A stretch of 64,000 bases of DNA from Ruegeria sp. AD91A (GCF_003443535.1 NZ_CP031946.1:1178001-1242000), one strand, 5' to 3'; shown: positions 39,635 to 48,932, numbered from the stretch's first letter. Numbers and translations are program-made. Notes: generated from the sequence alone by a model not told the origin.

Positions 39635-39750
39635 CTTACCGCCATGTAATGTGTTTCAGCATGAACCGAGGTTTTCGGGACTGCAAGATGTCCCGGGGAC
39701 ATATCCACCGAAATTAGTGTGACATGCGTATGCAATGCGCAATTCCAGGG

Positions 39751-40158
39751 TCAGAAAACCCGCTGCACCGCCCGAGACAGAAAAAACCCGCGGCCGTCCC
39801 GGTTGCGACATTCCAGACCTTTTGTGGAAGAGCTGCAGGTAAATCCTCCGAACCGACCGGTGACGCCGTAATCCGCACGGTCGAATCCGTCCTGGTTCCG
39901 ATTTAGCGGCTGGCACAGCATTTCCACAGGGCCGGTATCGAACATCAGGAAGTCATGCCCCCAGTCAGTTTGACAATTCGCGGGGCGTGGCATCGCTGGT
40001 GGGCCGTATTTTTCAATAATCGTGCACTGGATGTCCGATGAATCCGCGCTTTCTCCCACCGAACACTGAATGTTTTCGGATGGGGTTTCAAAAGTCCAGA
40101 CGTCTGAAATTGCAGGAGTAGCGCAAAAAACCACTGCGCCGAGGAAAAAGCGAAACAT
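39751..40158 (-). CDS. Secreted DUF6636-like protein
   Basis: 135 residues with a signal peptide (MFRFFLGAVVFCATPAIS) and the family-like opening FETPSENIQCSVG, six further cysteines, and a GVTGRFGGFTCSSSTKGLEC repeat of the motif near the C-terminus, suggesting disulfides in a periplasmic fold. Function unknown. Confidence 0.75.
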   Translation of the reverse strand: MFRFFLGAVVFCATPAISDVWTFETPSENIQCSVGESADSSDIQCTIIEKYGPPAMPRPANCQTDWGHDFLMFDTGPVEMLCQPLNRNQDGFDRADYGVTGRFGGFTCSSSTKGLECRNRDGRGFFLSRAVQRVF

Positions 40159-40250
40159 GAAAAACTCTCCGGGTCGCGAACGAAAATGGCATTGCTTGAA
40201 GTGGTTTCAGGATACCGAAAAACCAAGCAAATGTCACCCGAATGGACCGG

Positions 40251-41381
40251 TTACAGGGGCTCGATATTGCCCTGCGCGCGTTGCGCATGGAACTCGGCCT
40301 GCCACGCATCAAAGGTGCCCTCAGCAATCGCGTCCCGCATGCCCTGCATGATTTCCTGAAAGTAATGAAGGTTGTGCCAGGTCAGCAACATACCCGAGAT
40401 CATCTCGTTGGCGCGGAACACATGGTGCAAGTAGGCGCGTGAGTAATTCGCGCAGGCCGGGCATGAACATTTCTCATCCAGCGGGCGCGGATCGTCTGCA
40501 TGGCGAGCGTTCTTGATGTTCACGACGCCATAGCGGGTGAACACCTGACCGGTACGACCTGAACGGGACGGCAAGACGCAATCCATCATGTCGATCCCTC
40601 GCGCCACTGCTCCGACTATATCATCCGGCTTGCCAACGCCCATCAGGTAACGCGGCTTGTCCACGGGCAGGAAATCGGGGGCATAATCGAGGCAGTCAAA
40701 CATGGCCTCCTGCCCCTCGCCCACAGCCAAGCCGCCAACGGCGTAGCCTTCGAAGCCAATAATCTTCAACGCCTCGGCGCTTTCTTCCCGCAGGTCCTGC
40801 TCAAGACCACCCTGCATGATACCGAACAGAGCATGCCCCGGGCGATCCCCGAATGCGTCACGGGACCGCTCTGCCCAACGCATCGACAAACGCATGGATT
40901 CGGCGATCCGGTCACGATCTGCGGGCAACGCGGGGCATTCGTCAAAGCACATCACGATGTCGGAACCAAGAAGGCGTTGAATTTCCATTGACCGTTCAGG
41001 TGTCAGCTCGTGTTTCGACCCATCGATATGGGATTTGAAGGTCACACCCTTTTCGGTCAGCTTGCGCAAACCGGCCAGCGACATGACCTGAAACCCCCCC
41101 GAGTCCGTCAGAATGGGACGGTCCCAGTTCATGAATTTGTGTAACCCGCCCAGACGATCAATCCGTTCGGCCGTGGGACGCAACATAAGATGATAGGTGT
41201 TGCCCAGCAGAATATCGGCCCCTGTGGCACGGACGCTTTCGGGCATCATCGCCTTGACTGTCGCCGCGGTACCAACTGGCATGAAGGCAGGTGTACGCAC
41301 TTCGCCACGCGGTGTGTTGATAACACCGGTACGGGCCTTGCCGTCTGCTGCCTTGAGCTCGAAAGAGAATTGCTGGGTCAT
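40251..41381 (-). CDS. tgt: Queuine tRNA-ribosyltransferase
   Basis: Exchanges guanine for the queuosine precursor at position 34 of GUN-anticodon tRNAs, which include the tRNA-Asp GTC encoded in this window. 376 residues with the active-site [20 protein letters not shown], the nucleophile region [10 protein letters not shown], and the zinc ligands CSCPAC with HH further on ([10 protein letters not shown]). Confidence 0.97.
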   Translation of the reverse strand: MTQQFSFELKAADGKARTGVINTPRGEVRTPAFMPVGTAATVKAMMPESVRATGADILLGNTYHLMLRPTAERIDRLGGLHKFMNWDRPILTDSGGFQVMSLAGLRKLTEKGVTFKSHIDGSKHELTPERSMEIQRLLGSDIVMCFDECPALPADRDRIAESMRLSMRWAERSRDAFGDRPGHALFGIMQGGLEQDLREESAEALKIIGFEGYAVGGLAVGEGQEAMFDCLDYAPDFLPVDKPRYLMGVGKPDDIVGAVARGIDMMDCVLPSRSGRTGQVFTRYGVVNIKNARHADDPRPLDEKCSCPACANYSRAYLHHVFRANEMISGMLLTWHNLHYFQEIMQGMRDAIAEGTFDAWQAEFHAQRAQGNIEPL

Positions 41382-41444
41382 GTCATCGCCTCGGATCGCC
41401 GAACCGGGCAGGATTTGCCCGATCCGATCGGTCTTTGCAACCCG

Positions 41445-42356
41445 TCAGGGCAAGGACGCAACACGTTCGGTAAACAGACGCACGACCCCTACCCCATCCA
41501 CATCGCGACAAACACGAACCACTGGACGATCCGGGTCAGGTTGCGTCGCACCCATCCGATCGCCTTCCGTCACAACACGCAGTCCGGTTTCGACCATGTC
41601 GAACATCGCTCCGTGCGAGCAGGCGATCACAGCAGTTGAATCATGCAGGCCGCATCCTTCCAATCCGCCGATTTTTTTGTAGAATTCCAGGTAGAAGCGA
41701 GAGATGTCTCGCAGAAAAGATCCCATGTTGGGCGATTTTTGCGCCAAGGCTTCGAAATCTGCAGTCTCGTACAGCGTCTTCAGGGTAACGTCCAAACCAA
41801 CCAGAACCGTTTCGGGCGGAGCGGAAAAGACCTCGTCTGCTGCAATGGCATCATGATAAATATTGGCTTCGGCATGTTCGGTGATGTTGCCCGAGCAGTA
41901 CACGGCACCGCCCATGATCACCAACCGGCCAAGATTACCGGAAAATTCCGGGTCCAACCGCATTGCGTTGGCAATGTTGGTCAGCGGTCCGACCGCACAC
42001 AGGACCAACTCATCTTTATACATCCGGGCCATCTCAACCAGGAACTCTGCGGCCGGAAGATCGTGGTTTAATCCTAACTCGGGGACCTCGGTGAAATCGC
42101 CAAACCCTTCCGGGCCGTGCACATGTTCAGACGGTGCATGACTATCAGTCCCCAGCGGGAATGAGGCCCCTTCTGCAACCGGAAGGTCCAGACCCAGCTT
42201 GTCCAGCAAGAACCGGGCATTGCGGCTGGACTGGTGAACATGTGTGTTGCCGAACACCGTGGTCAGGCCGATCAGGTCAAATTCAGACGCAGCGGCGGCA
42301 TAAGCGATCGCCATGGCATCGTCGATGCCTGGATCCGTATCGATAATCAATTTCAT
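41445..42356 (-). CDS. Inosine-uridine preferring nucleoside hydrolase
   Basis: Releases ribose and free base from nucleosides. 303 residues starting MKLIIDTDPGIDDAMAIAYA, the calcium-binding DTDPGIDD motif of the family, with VMGGAVYCSGNI and the histidine-containing LEGCGLHDSTAVIA near the C-terminus. The ATG at 42356 matches the family start; a TTG 18 bases earlier is less likely. Substrate preference not readable. Confidence 0.92.
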   Translation of the reverse strand: MKLIIDTDPGIDDAMAIAYAAAASEFDLIGLTTVFGNTHVHQSSRNARFLLDKLGLDLPVAEGASFPLGTDSHAPSEHVHGPEGFGDFTEVPELGLNHDLPAAEFLVEMARMYKDELVLCAVGPLTNIANAMRLDPEFSGNLGRLVIMGGAVYCSGNITEHAEANIYHDAIAADEVFSAPPETVLVGLDVTLKTLYETADFEALAQKSPNMGSFLRDISRFYLEFYKKIGGLEGCGLHDSTAVIACSHGAMFDMVETGLRVVTEGDRMGATQPDPDRPVVRVCRDVDGVGVVRLFTERVASLP

Positions 42357-42497
42357 CCCCGCCCGATACCGCAAACAAGCTGGGATGCAAAGCAGTCACA
42401 GCAGTTCAGTTCAATGCTGAATTCCCATAGTGAGGCGTTTGCGTCTGGCGGTTTTCCCTCCATACCAGAGTTGAAATCCCGCGACTCAATCCCCACA

Positions 42498-42515
42498 TGT
42501 ATACAATTGTACACA
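42498..42515. promoter_or_regulatory. GntR-like palindrome upstream of the SPFH gene
   Basis: TGTATACA and TGTACACA flank an AT core, making an 18-bp near-palindrome around TACAATTGTA, 17 bases before the ATG of the SPFH gene. The shape is like GntR-family operators. No regulator gene is adjacent. Confidence 0.4.
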
Positions 42516-42531
42516 ATAAAAAGAGGACAGA

Positions 42532-43422
42532 ATGACCGAAGATCAGATCATCGGACTGCTTTCGTCAAACATCATTTACCTGCTGGCCGCCGTGCTGGTG
42601 GTCATCGTTATTCTCAAGGGCATCAAGATCGTTCCGCAATCCGAAAAATATGTTGTAGAACGGTTTGGAAGACTGCACTCGGTGCTTGGCCCTGGCATCA
42701 ATTTCATTGTTCCGTTTCTGGACGTCGCCCGCCACAAGATCTCGATCCTCGAACGGCAGTTGCCGAATGCAACGCAAGACGCGATCACCAAGGATAACGT
42801 TCTGGTGCAGATCGACACCTCTGTCTTTTACCGCATTCTCGAACCGGAAAAGACAGTCTATCGAATCCGCGATGTTGATGGTGCGATTGCAACCACTGTT
42901 GCTGGTATCGTTCGCGCCGAGATCGGCAAGATGGATCTGGACGAGGTACAGTCGAACCGCGCCCAGTTGATCACACGGATTCAGGAAAGCGTCGAAACTG
43001 CTGTGGATGACTGGGGGATTGAAGTCACCCGGGCCGAGATTTTGGATGTAAATCTGGATCAGGCCACCCGCGATGCCATGCTGCAACAGCTGAACGCGGA
43101 ACGTGCCCGCCGCGCGCAGGTGACCGAAGCCGAAGGTCAGAAACGTGCCGTCGAATTGCACGCTGATGCCGAGCTGTACGCGGCAGAACAAACCGCCAAG
43201 GCACGACGCATTCAGGCCGAGGCCGAGGCATACGCGACTGGCGTCGTCGCCAAGGCCATTCAGGAGAATGGCATCCAAGCTGCCCAGTATCAGGTTGCGC
43301 TGAAGCAAGTTGAAGCCCTTAATGCGCTGGGCAACGGATCTGGAAAACAAACAATCGTCGTGCCCGCCAACGCACTTGAAGCCTTTGGCGATGCGTTCAA
43401 AATGCTCAAAGGAGGTAGATGA
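42532..43422 (+). CDS. SPFH/band 7 (stomatin-like) membrane protein, QmcA type
   Basis: 296 residues: N-terminal membrane helix (about 15-32), then the band 7 domain (VPQSEKYVVERFGRLHSVLG and LDVARHKISILERQLPN) and a coiled-coil tail rich in Ala, Glu and Arg (RARRAQVTEAEGQKRAVELH). Such proteins form membrane microdomain scaffolds. GAGG lies five bases before the ATG. It overlaps the NfeD gene by four bases, the usual partner arrangement. Confidence 0.92.
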   Translation: MTEDQIIGLLSSNIIYLLAAVLVVIVILKGIKIVPQSEKYVVERFGRLHSVLGPGINFIVPFLDVARHKISILERQLPNATQDAITKDNVLVQIDTSVFYRILEPEKTVYRIRDVDGAIATTVAGIVRAEIGKMDLDEVQSNRAQLITRIQESVETAVDDWGIEVTRAEILDVNLDQATRDAMLQQLNAERARRAQVTEAEGQKRAVELHADAELYAAEQTAKARRIQAEAEAYATGVVAKAIQENGIQAAQYQVALKQVEALNALGNGSGKQTIVVPANALEAFGDAFKMLKGGR

Positions 43423-43700
43423 TGGCTGATCCCTTTTGGCTGACCTGGTGGATCTGGCTGGCGGCCGCGCTGGCACTGGGGATCCTGGAAATCGTTCTGC
43501 CCGGGTTCATCTTTCTGGGCTTTGCGATCGGAGCCGCGATCACCGGTCTTATCCTCGTCATCCCCGGAATGACAATGTCGTTGCATGTTCTCGCGCTGAT
43601 CTTCGCAGTGCTTTCGTTGATCGCATGGCTTGTCCTGCGCAAGCTCTTCGCCTTGCCGCACGGCCAGGTCAAAACCTTCACCCATGACATCAATGACTAA
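43419..43700 (+). CDS. NfeD-like membrane protein (short form)
   Basis: 93 residues: three membrane helices (about 8-28, 30-47, 51-70) and a short C-terminal tail. It is the short NfeD form that lacks most of the usual OB-fold domain. It overlaps the SPFH gene (ATGATG), and the pair is expected to act together in the membrane. Confidence 0.85.
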   Translation: MMADPFWLTWWIWLAAALALGILEIVLPGFIFLGFAIGAAITGLILVIPGMTMSLHVLALIFAVLSLIAWLVLRKLFALPHGQVKTFTHDIND

Positions 43701-43794
43701 GACATAGTGACGCTCACCCGAGCGTCACTCCCCTACTGGACGCTGTTGCAGGTATTCCCTATATAATCACTCAGGCAACTGACCCGAGGCAAAG

Positions 43795-44157
43795 ATGACT
43801 CACCCGAGCGAACAGTTTGAAGGCACCCCGCTTATTGCGCCGTCAACGATTGAACACCCGCTTTACGAGGCCGTGGTCGAAGCGTGCCGCACAGTTTATG
43901 ACCCTGAAATTCCGGTCAACATCTACGACCTGGGCCTGATCTATACGATTGACATTGCTGCGGACAACGCAGTGAAGGTCATCATGACCCTTACGGCGCC
44001 CGGATGTCCGGTCGCGGGCGACATGCCCGGCTGGATTGTCGAGGCAATCGAACCCGTTGCAGGTGTCAAAGAAGTTGATGTCGAACTGACATGGGAGCCG
44101 CCCTGGGGCATGGAGATGATGTCGGATGAGGCCCGTCTGGAACTGGGCTTTATGTAG
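43795..44157 (+). CDS. sufT: SufT-type iron-sulfur assembly protein (MIP18/DUF59)
   Basis: 120 residues with the DUF59 core VYDPEIPVNIYDLGLIY and the conserved cysteine TLTAPGCPVAGDMP; LTWEPPWGMEMMSDEARLEL closes the family pattern. SufT acts in maturation of Fe-S proteins. An A-type carrier gene follows at 44941, though in this strain it is 780 bases away with a convergent small gene between. Confidence 0.92.
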   Translation: MTHPSEQFEGTPLIAPSTIEHPLYEAVVEACRTVYDPEIPVNIYDLGLIYTIDIAADNAVKVIMTLTAPGCPVAGDMPGWIVEAIEPVAGVKEVDVELTWEPPWGMEMMSDEARLELGFM

Positions 44158-44330
44158 AACCCAGGCACTTCATTTCAGCCAACTGTCACGAAACATTAGT
44201 ATTTTCGTCACGCATTCGTGCAGCACCTGTCACAATCCTGACAGATAATACCTGTGGTTGGCATTGAAGAATGCTGTATCGAAGGCTGGGTGTGTTATGA
44301 CCGCCCCCCGGATTCCTGGCCCAATAACAT

Positions 44331-44363
44331 GGACCGTTCTTGCCCGAGAACGGTCCCTTTTTT
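44331..44363 (+). terminator. Strong terminator, long 3' region after sufT
   Basis: Perfect 10-bp stem GGACCGTTCT/AGAACGGTCC with a 6-base loop, then CTTTTTT. It is 170 bases beyond the sufT stop, and the region between has its own inverted repeats (CTGTCA/TGACAG and TGTTAT/ATAACA), so it may belong to a short independent RNA rather than to sufT. Confidence 0.85.
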
Positions 44364-44381
44364 CCGCTCTCATAACGGCGG

Positions 44382-44723
44382 TCAATTCAGATTGCAGGTT
44401 TCCTTGATTTCAGCGGCTCTGGCGTCCAGTTGTTTGATGTAATCTCCCGACAGCATTTGCAGTCTTTTTTGCTCGGTACCAGTGACCAGCCCAAGCAGAG
44501 CGCCGGCAGGAGTGATGGCGGCAATGCTTTCCAGTTGCATGTCTTCTGCGTGTTTCTTTTCCGACGCAATGGCACGCAAATCCCCTTCTGCCGTTGCACA
44601 ATTCACCGGATGCCGTTCAGATCCCGTCGTGGCCCAAGCTTGGAAGGACATCACACACACGCTTACGGAAAAAAGTGCGGTCGCAAGAAAACTTACTTTA
44701 ACTTTCGTATCTAAATAATTCAT
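44382..44723 (-). CDS. Hypothetical secreted protein
   Basis: 113 residues: signal peptide (about 1-31, VSFLATALFSVSVCVMSFQA), then a Lys/Glu-rich helical region with two cysteines (VNCATAEGDLR and KETCNLN). No recognised domain. The layout (cysteine at both ends of a helical pair) suggests a small helical hairpin closed by a disulfide. Confidence 0.7.
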   Translation of the reverse strand: MNYLDTKVKVSFLATALFSVSVCVMSFQAWATTGSERHPVNCATAEGDLRAIASEKKHAEDMQLESIAAITPAGALLGLVTGTEQKRLQMLSGDYIKQLDARAAEIKETCNLN

Positions 44724-44882
44724 ATTTATACCACTTCATGTCATGCTATTAATTCAGGCAGGGTTCCAAAACCTCATAAGATCGATGCTAACCACGCCTC
44801 CCGTACCAAGGCAAGTTAACGGATCGGCGACCCGGAAACATTATGCTTAACAGCGAATTCACATTCTTTACACCACATTGCC

Positions 44883-44911
44883 TTGAGCCCGAGGAGCTTG
44901 GACCCTAGATT
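44883..44911 (+). promoter_or_regulatory. Promoter candidate of the SufA-like gene
   Basis: TTGAGC, 17-base spacer, TAGATT, 30 bases before the ATG at 44941, which has GGAG upstream. Confidence 0.4.
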
Positions 44912-44940
44912 GGGTGTAACGCGCGACAACGGAGACTTAC

Positions 44941-45306
44941 ATGTTCGGCATCCCCGGCAAACAGGCTGTTACCATGACGCCCAAAGCCGCAGAGCAGATT
45001 ACCCGCCTGATGAATTCAGGCGGTCACGCTGGTTTGCGCATTGGTGTCAAGAAAGGCGGCTGTGCAGGCATGGAATACACCATGGAGTATGTCGATCAGG
45101 CAGATCCTCATGACGAAGTCGTCGAGCAAGATGGTGCACGCATCATGATTGCTCCAATGGCTCAGATGTTTCTGTTCGGAACCGAGATCGATTACGAAGT
45201 GTCGTTGTTGGAAGCCGGCTTCAAATTCAAGAACCCGAACGTCGTCGATGCCTGTGGCTGCGGAGAATCGATCAAGTTCGACGAAAACATCGCCCAACAA
45301 AGCTAA
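44941..45306 (+). CDS. sufA: A-type iron-sulfur carrier protein (SufA/IscA family)
   Basis: 121 residues with the three cluster ligands of the family: GLRIGVKKGGCAGMEY and the C-terminal DACGCGESIKF. Transfers Fe-S clusters from the Suf scaffold to targets. The name SufA is used for the likely role; IscA and ErpA relatives look similar, but no isc genes are nearby and a SufT gene is. Confidence 0.9.
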   Translation: MFGIPGKQAVTMTPKAAEQITRLMNSGGHAGLRIGVKKGGCAGMEYTMEYVDQADPHDEVVEQDGARIMIAPMAQMFLFGTEIDYEVSLLEAGFKFKNPNVVDACGCGESIKFDENIAQQS

Positions 45307-45455
45307 GCCCGCCTCACAACACGACATCTGAGCGGCGCAAGAAGGCTCAATCGTTGATTTCTGCTCCCGAAGTCATCCGTCGAGCAGAATTGTAAGATGG
45401 TCCCGACAATGCTATCCGCATCCCTAAATCACCGGATGATCAGGGAGATACCAAT

Positions 45456-46205
45456 ATGCGGCGGAAGCTGGCGGCTGGAAACTGGAAAATGAATGGGACC
45501 GGCGCTGAGCTGGGTGAGTTGAAGGCGCTGTCTCAGAGCCATCCCAAGGCATCGGTCGACATCCTGATTTGTCCCCCGGCCACATTGCTCAGCCGCGCAT
45601 CAATTGCCGTTCAGGGAACCGCTATCTCTGTTGGTGGTCAGGACTGTCATGCAGCGAAATCCGGCGCGCATACCGGAGATATCAGTGCCGATATGCTGGT
45701 GGATGCCGGAGCAACATCGGTCATTCTGGGCCATTCCGAACGGCGCGTGGACCACGGCGAGCATGACGAAGATGTGCGGGCCAAAGCGCGTGCGGCGATG
45801 GATGCGGGCCTGAAGGCGATCATCTGCGTCGGCGAAAGCCTTGAGCAACGGGAGGCGGCCAATACACTCGACATCATTGGCGGCCAGATGTCCGGCTCGA
45901 TTCCGGATCAGTCAACCGGCGAGAACCTGATCGTCGCGTATGAACCGATCTGGGCAATTGGCACCGGCAAAGTTCCGACATTGGAAGAAATCGGGGAAGT
46001 TCACGACTTCATGCGCGCCCGGCTGGAGCGTCGCTTTGGCGAAGGCGTGGGCCGTTCCGTCCGTCTGCTCTATGGTGGCTCGGTGAAGCCCGGCAATGCG
46101 GCGGACATCTTTGCAGTTTCCAATGTCGATGGCGCACTTGTAGGCGGTGCCAGCCTGAAGGCGTCAGAGTTTTCGGGCATCATTCAAGCGTTGGAAAGCG
46201 TCTGA
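45456..46205 (+). CDS. tpiA: Triosephosphate isomerase
   Basis: Interconverts dihydroxyacetone phosphate and glyceraldehyde 3-phosphate. 249 residues with Lys11 in GNWKMNG, His93 in ILGHSERR, and Glu163 in AYEPIWAIGTG; C-terminal GGSVKPGNAADI and GALVGGASLK phosphate loop. Full length and all catalytic residues present. Single gene, not with the GAPDH genes. Confidence 0.97.
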   Translation: MRRKLAAGNWKMNGTGAELGELKALSQSHPKASVDILICPPATLLSRASIAVQGTAISVGGQDCHAAKSGAHTGDISADMLVDAGATSVILGHSERRVDHGEHDEDVRAKARAAMDAGLKAIICVGESLEQREAANTLDIIGGQMSGSIPDQSTGENLIVAYEPIWAIGTGKVPTLEEIGEVHDFMRARLERRFGEGVGRSVRLLYGGSVKPGNAADIFAVSNVDGALVGGASLKASEFSGIIQALESV

Positions 46206-46302
46206 ACCCGGGCTTTATTCCGCAATATCTTCGGCCCAAAAAACGGTCTTTTTTCATGTGTGTCCCGCTCCCTGACGACGCGCTCAGGCTTGGCCTAAGG
46301 CT

Positions 46303-46614
46303 TCAGGCCAGCTTCATCACCACAAGGCCTGTCACGATCAGAACCGCCGCAGCAAATCGTGCGGGCGTCAGTGCTTCACCCAAAAACAGAACGCCGACGC
46401 TGAACGCCCCCACTGCGCCGATCCCAGTCCAGATCGTGTAGGCGGTGCCCAACGGCAAATCGCGCATTGCCAGCGCCAACAGCCCGAAAGAGCCTATCAT
46501 CGAAACGCCCATCACGGCCGTTGGCCACAATCGGGTGAACCCGGCTGATTGCTTCATGGCAACCGCCCATACGATTTCCAGAAGACCGGCAAACAAAAGA
46601 AATATCCAGGGCAT
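46303..46614 (-). CDS. gdx: Guanidinium exporter, SMR family (Gdx/SugE)
   Basis: 103 residues, four membrane helices, dual-topology proton antiporter of the small multidrug resistance family. The start MPWIFLLFAGLLEIVWAVAM has the family glutamate (Glu13), and LPLGTAYTIWTGIGAVGAF is the SugE/Gdx subtype pattern that separates guanidinium exporters from drug exporters. GAGG lies seven bases before the ATG at 46614. The longer open frame upstream is riboswitch sequence, not protein. Confidence 0.93.
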   Translation of the reverse strand: MPWIFLLFAGLLEIVWAVAMKQSAGFTRLWPTAVMGVSMIGSFGLLALAMRDLPLGTAYTIWTGIGAVGAFSVGVLFLGEALTPARFAAAVLIVTGLVVMKLA

Positions 46615-46632
46615 AAGGCAACCTCGTATCCG

Positions 46633-46680
46633 TTCGGGTCGTCCCGAATGATGTTCCAGAAAGGAGAGGTCGTCCTCTGA
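46633..46680 (-). ncRNA. Guanidine-II riboswitch (mini-ykkC)
   Basis: Read on the minus strand, two hairpins each carry the diagnostic ACGA tetraloop: P1 AGAGG-ACGA-CCTCT (46678-46665) and P2 TTCGGG-ACGA-CCCGAA (46648-46633), joined by a 16-base linker. Two ACGR-capped stems directly before a gdx gene define the guanidine-II class, which turns on the exporter when guanidinium binds. P2 ends 18 bases before the gdx ATG, next to its ribosome site. Confidence 0.92.
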
Positions 46681-46717
46681 ACCCCAGATAGGAACCCTGC
46701 ACTTGGTTTCAAGATGC

Positions 46718-46750
46718 AAAAAAGCCGGGCGGTCGAACCCCCCCGGCTTT
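46718..46750 (-). terminator. Terminator of the TRAP operon
   Basis: On the minus strand AAAGCCGGG/CCCGGCTTT with a 12-base loop, then T6. It ends dctM transcription just before the riboswitch. Confidence 0.85.
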
Positions 46751-46767
46751 GTTCATTGTCGGACCAT

Positions 46768-48144
46768 CTAATTGGTTATTATTTCCGGTCCCATGAAGGT
46801 GTTGGGCAGGAAGGTCGATATCCACGGAATATACGTCACCATGATCAGGAAAACGAAGAGCACGGCCAGGAACGGCAGCGCCGCCCTCACAACACTCATC
46901 ATCGGCATACCCGCAACGCCCGAGGTCACGAACAGGTTCAGACCAACCGGAGGTGTGATCATCCCGATTTCCATGTTCACCACCATGATGATACCCAGAT
47001 GGATCGGATCAATGCCCAGCTCGATGGCAATCGGGAACACCAGAGGCGCAACGATCACCAACAGGCCCGACGGCTCCATGAACTGACCGCCGATCAGCAG
47101 GATCACGTTCACCACAATCAGGAAAGCGACCGGACCAAGGCCCGCCGACAGCATCGCCTCGGCAATATGCTGCGGTACTTGCTCGTCGGTCAGAACATGC
47201 TTGAGGATCAGAGCGTTGGCGATGACAAACAGCAGCGTGACAGTCAGTTTCCCAGCCTCAAACAGAGTATGCTTGGTGTCCGGATGGAAGAACGCTGTGA
47301 TCAGCGCATAGGGTTTTTTGAGCAGCGGCAGATTCTGCACACCTTCTTCCGTGCTCAACGGTCCCATGTCTTTGTACACAAAGCTGGCAATGAAGAACGC
47401 ATAGACGGCAGCAACGGCAGCGGCTTCGGTCGGTGTAAAGATACCGCCATAAATACCGCCCAGAATGATCACGATCAGGAACAGGCCCCAACCGGCCTCG
47501 CGGGCTGAGGTAAAGACCTCTCCCCAGCCTTTCCATTCGCCTTTGGGCAGGTTCTTGACCTTGGCCATGACATAGATGGTGATCATCAGCATCAGCCCTG
47601 CCATCAGACCGGGAATAACACCCGCAAGGAACATGCGTCCAACCGAGACCTCAACGGCTGCAGCATAAACGACCATCACGATGGACGGAGGGATCAGAAT
47701 GCCCAACGTACCCGCGTTACAGATCACACCGGCGGCGAACTCCTTGGAGTAACCCACCTGGCGCATTCCCGCGATGACGATCGAACCGATGGCGACCACG
47801 GTCGCCGGGGAAGACCCGGACAGTGCTGCGAAAAGCATACAGGCAAACACGCCGGCGATCGCAAGACCGCCGGGCAAATGCCCGACACAGGCGATTGAGA
47901 ACCGGATGATCCGCCGTGCCACACCGCCGGTCGTCATGAAAGACGAGGCCAGAATGAAGAACGGGATCGCCAGAAGGGTAAAATGCCCTTCGAACGCCTC
48001 GAACAACGTACCCGCGACCGAGGCCAACGAACTATCAGAATAGATCAGCAGGAACAGTGTCGAGCTGAGGCCAAGCGCAACTGCAATCGGAACACCGATC
48101 AGCAACAGGCCAATGACCATCGAGAAAAGAAGAATGACGTCCAT
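46768..48144 (-). CDS. dctM: TRAP transporter large permease DctM
   Basis: 458 residues, about twelve membrane helices, the sodium-driven transport subunit. The opening FSMVIGLLLIGVPIAVALGL and the repeats LSGSSPATVVAIGSIVI and NAGTLGILIPPSIVMVVYA are the DctM signature. It overlaps the dctQ stop by one base. Confidence 0.95.
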   Translation of the reverse strand: MDVILLFSMVIGLLLIGVPIAVALGLSSTLFLLIYSDSSLASVAGTLFEAFEGHFTLLAIPFFILASSFMTTGGVARRIIRFSIACVGHLPGGLAIAGVFACMLFAALSGSSPATVVAIGSIVIAGMRQVGYSKEFAAGVICNAGTLGILIPPSIVMVVYAAAVEVSVGRMFLAGVIPGLMAGLMLMITIYVMAKVKNLPKGEWKGWGEVFTSAREAGWGLFLIVIILGGIYGGIFTPTEAAAVAAVYAFFIASFVYKDMGPLSTEEGVQNLPLLKKPYALITAFFHPDTKHTLFEAGKLTVTLLFVIANALILKHVLTDEQVPQHIAEAMLSAGLGPVAFLIVVNVILLIGGQFMEPSGLLVIVAPLVFPIAIELGIDPIHLGIIMVVNMEIGMITPPVGLNLFVTSGVAGMPMMSVVRAALPFLAVLFVFLIMVTYIPWISTFLPNTFMGPEIITN

Positions 48145-48821
48145 CAGTTGTGCTCTCCCTGCTGAGCGCGGACTTCTTCGATCTCGTCCTCGACTTCGTG
48201 GCTGGCGACAAGGCGATCCGTTTCACCACGCCAGATCTGAACGGCGACCTGGGTGAACCGGATCACCAGCAGCAGCATCGACACCGGCAGCACCAGATAT
48301 GGCACCACCTTGGGAAGCTTTTCATACCCTTCGCCATAGTTGATCAGATCTTCCAGAAACCGCAGCGGAGCGACCATTGGGATATCGTCCACTTCGTAGA
48401 AGCTCTGGCTGCGGGCGTCGAAATTGAACCCTGTCGGGAACCAGCGTCCGGATGTTGGCGGCAGATCCGCGAAGACGGCCCAGTAATCATAAGCGCCTTT
48501 CAGCAACAGCAACGAGAACACCAGGCAGCACCCCACAGCGATCAGCGCAAGAACGCGACGTGGCGCCGGGGCCAGCATGTTCAGGATTGCGTCCACGCCC
48601 AAATGAGAGTGTTTCTTGACCGCATACGAAGCGCCAAGCAGCACCAGCCAGCCGAAAGTGAATACAGTCAGCTCAAGCGCCCACAGGATATTGGAATTGA
48701 AAACAAACCGCGCGATTACGTTGGCAAATGTCACGACCGTCATCAGGCCCAACAGCAACGCAATCAGGGTTTCTTCGATATGGTCGACCAGCCCGCCTTG
48801 GCCGGATTTCGCACCAGACAT
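48144..48821 (-). CDS. dctQ: TRAP transporter small permease DctQ
   Basis: 225 residues with four membrane helices (about 15-35, 50-70, 92-112, 185-205) and the WALELTVFTFGWLVLLGASY motif of DctQ. It has a longer loop before the last helix than the usual 160-180-residue protein. Sits between dctP and dctM in one operon. Confidence 0.92.
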   Translation of the reverse strand: MSGAKSGQGGLVDHIEETLIALLLGLMTVVTFANVIARFVFNSNILWALELTVFTFGWLVLLGASYAVKKHSHLGVDAILNMLAPAPRRVLALIAVGCCLVFSLLLLKGAYDYWAVFADLPPTSGRWFPTGFNFDARSQSFYEVDDIPMVAPLRFLEDLINYGEGYEKLPKVVPYLVLPVSMLLLVIRFTQVAVQIWRGETDRLVASHEVEDEIEEVRAQQGEHN

Positions 48822-48932
48822 CTCTCTGTCCCCACAATTTTATTGATGAGAAGGGTTGGGGCGGGCTTGTTCAGCCCGCCCGGCCAGCGCGTCGATAACT
48901 CCCCAGTCCCCGGACGCGTGACCTTATCCGGA

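Noticed and set aside
43706..43729. AGTGACGCTC/GAGCGTCACT hairpin after nfeD
   Set aside because: The stem is perfect but no T-run follows; it may weaken transcription, but I cannot call it a terminator.
44297..44407. Short ORF MTAPRIPGPITW and onward, plus strand
   Set aside because: It runs through the terminator hairpin at 44331-44356 into the convergent gene, and no ribosome site precedes it.
46615..46719. N-terminal extension of the Gdx exporter
   Set aside because: The sequence folds as the guanidine-II riboswitch and does not resemble SMR proteins.
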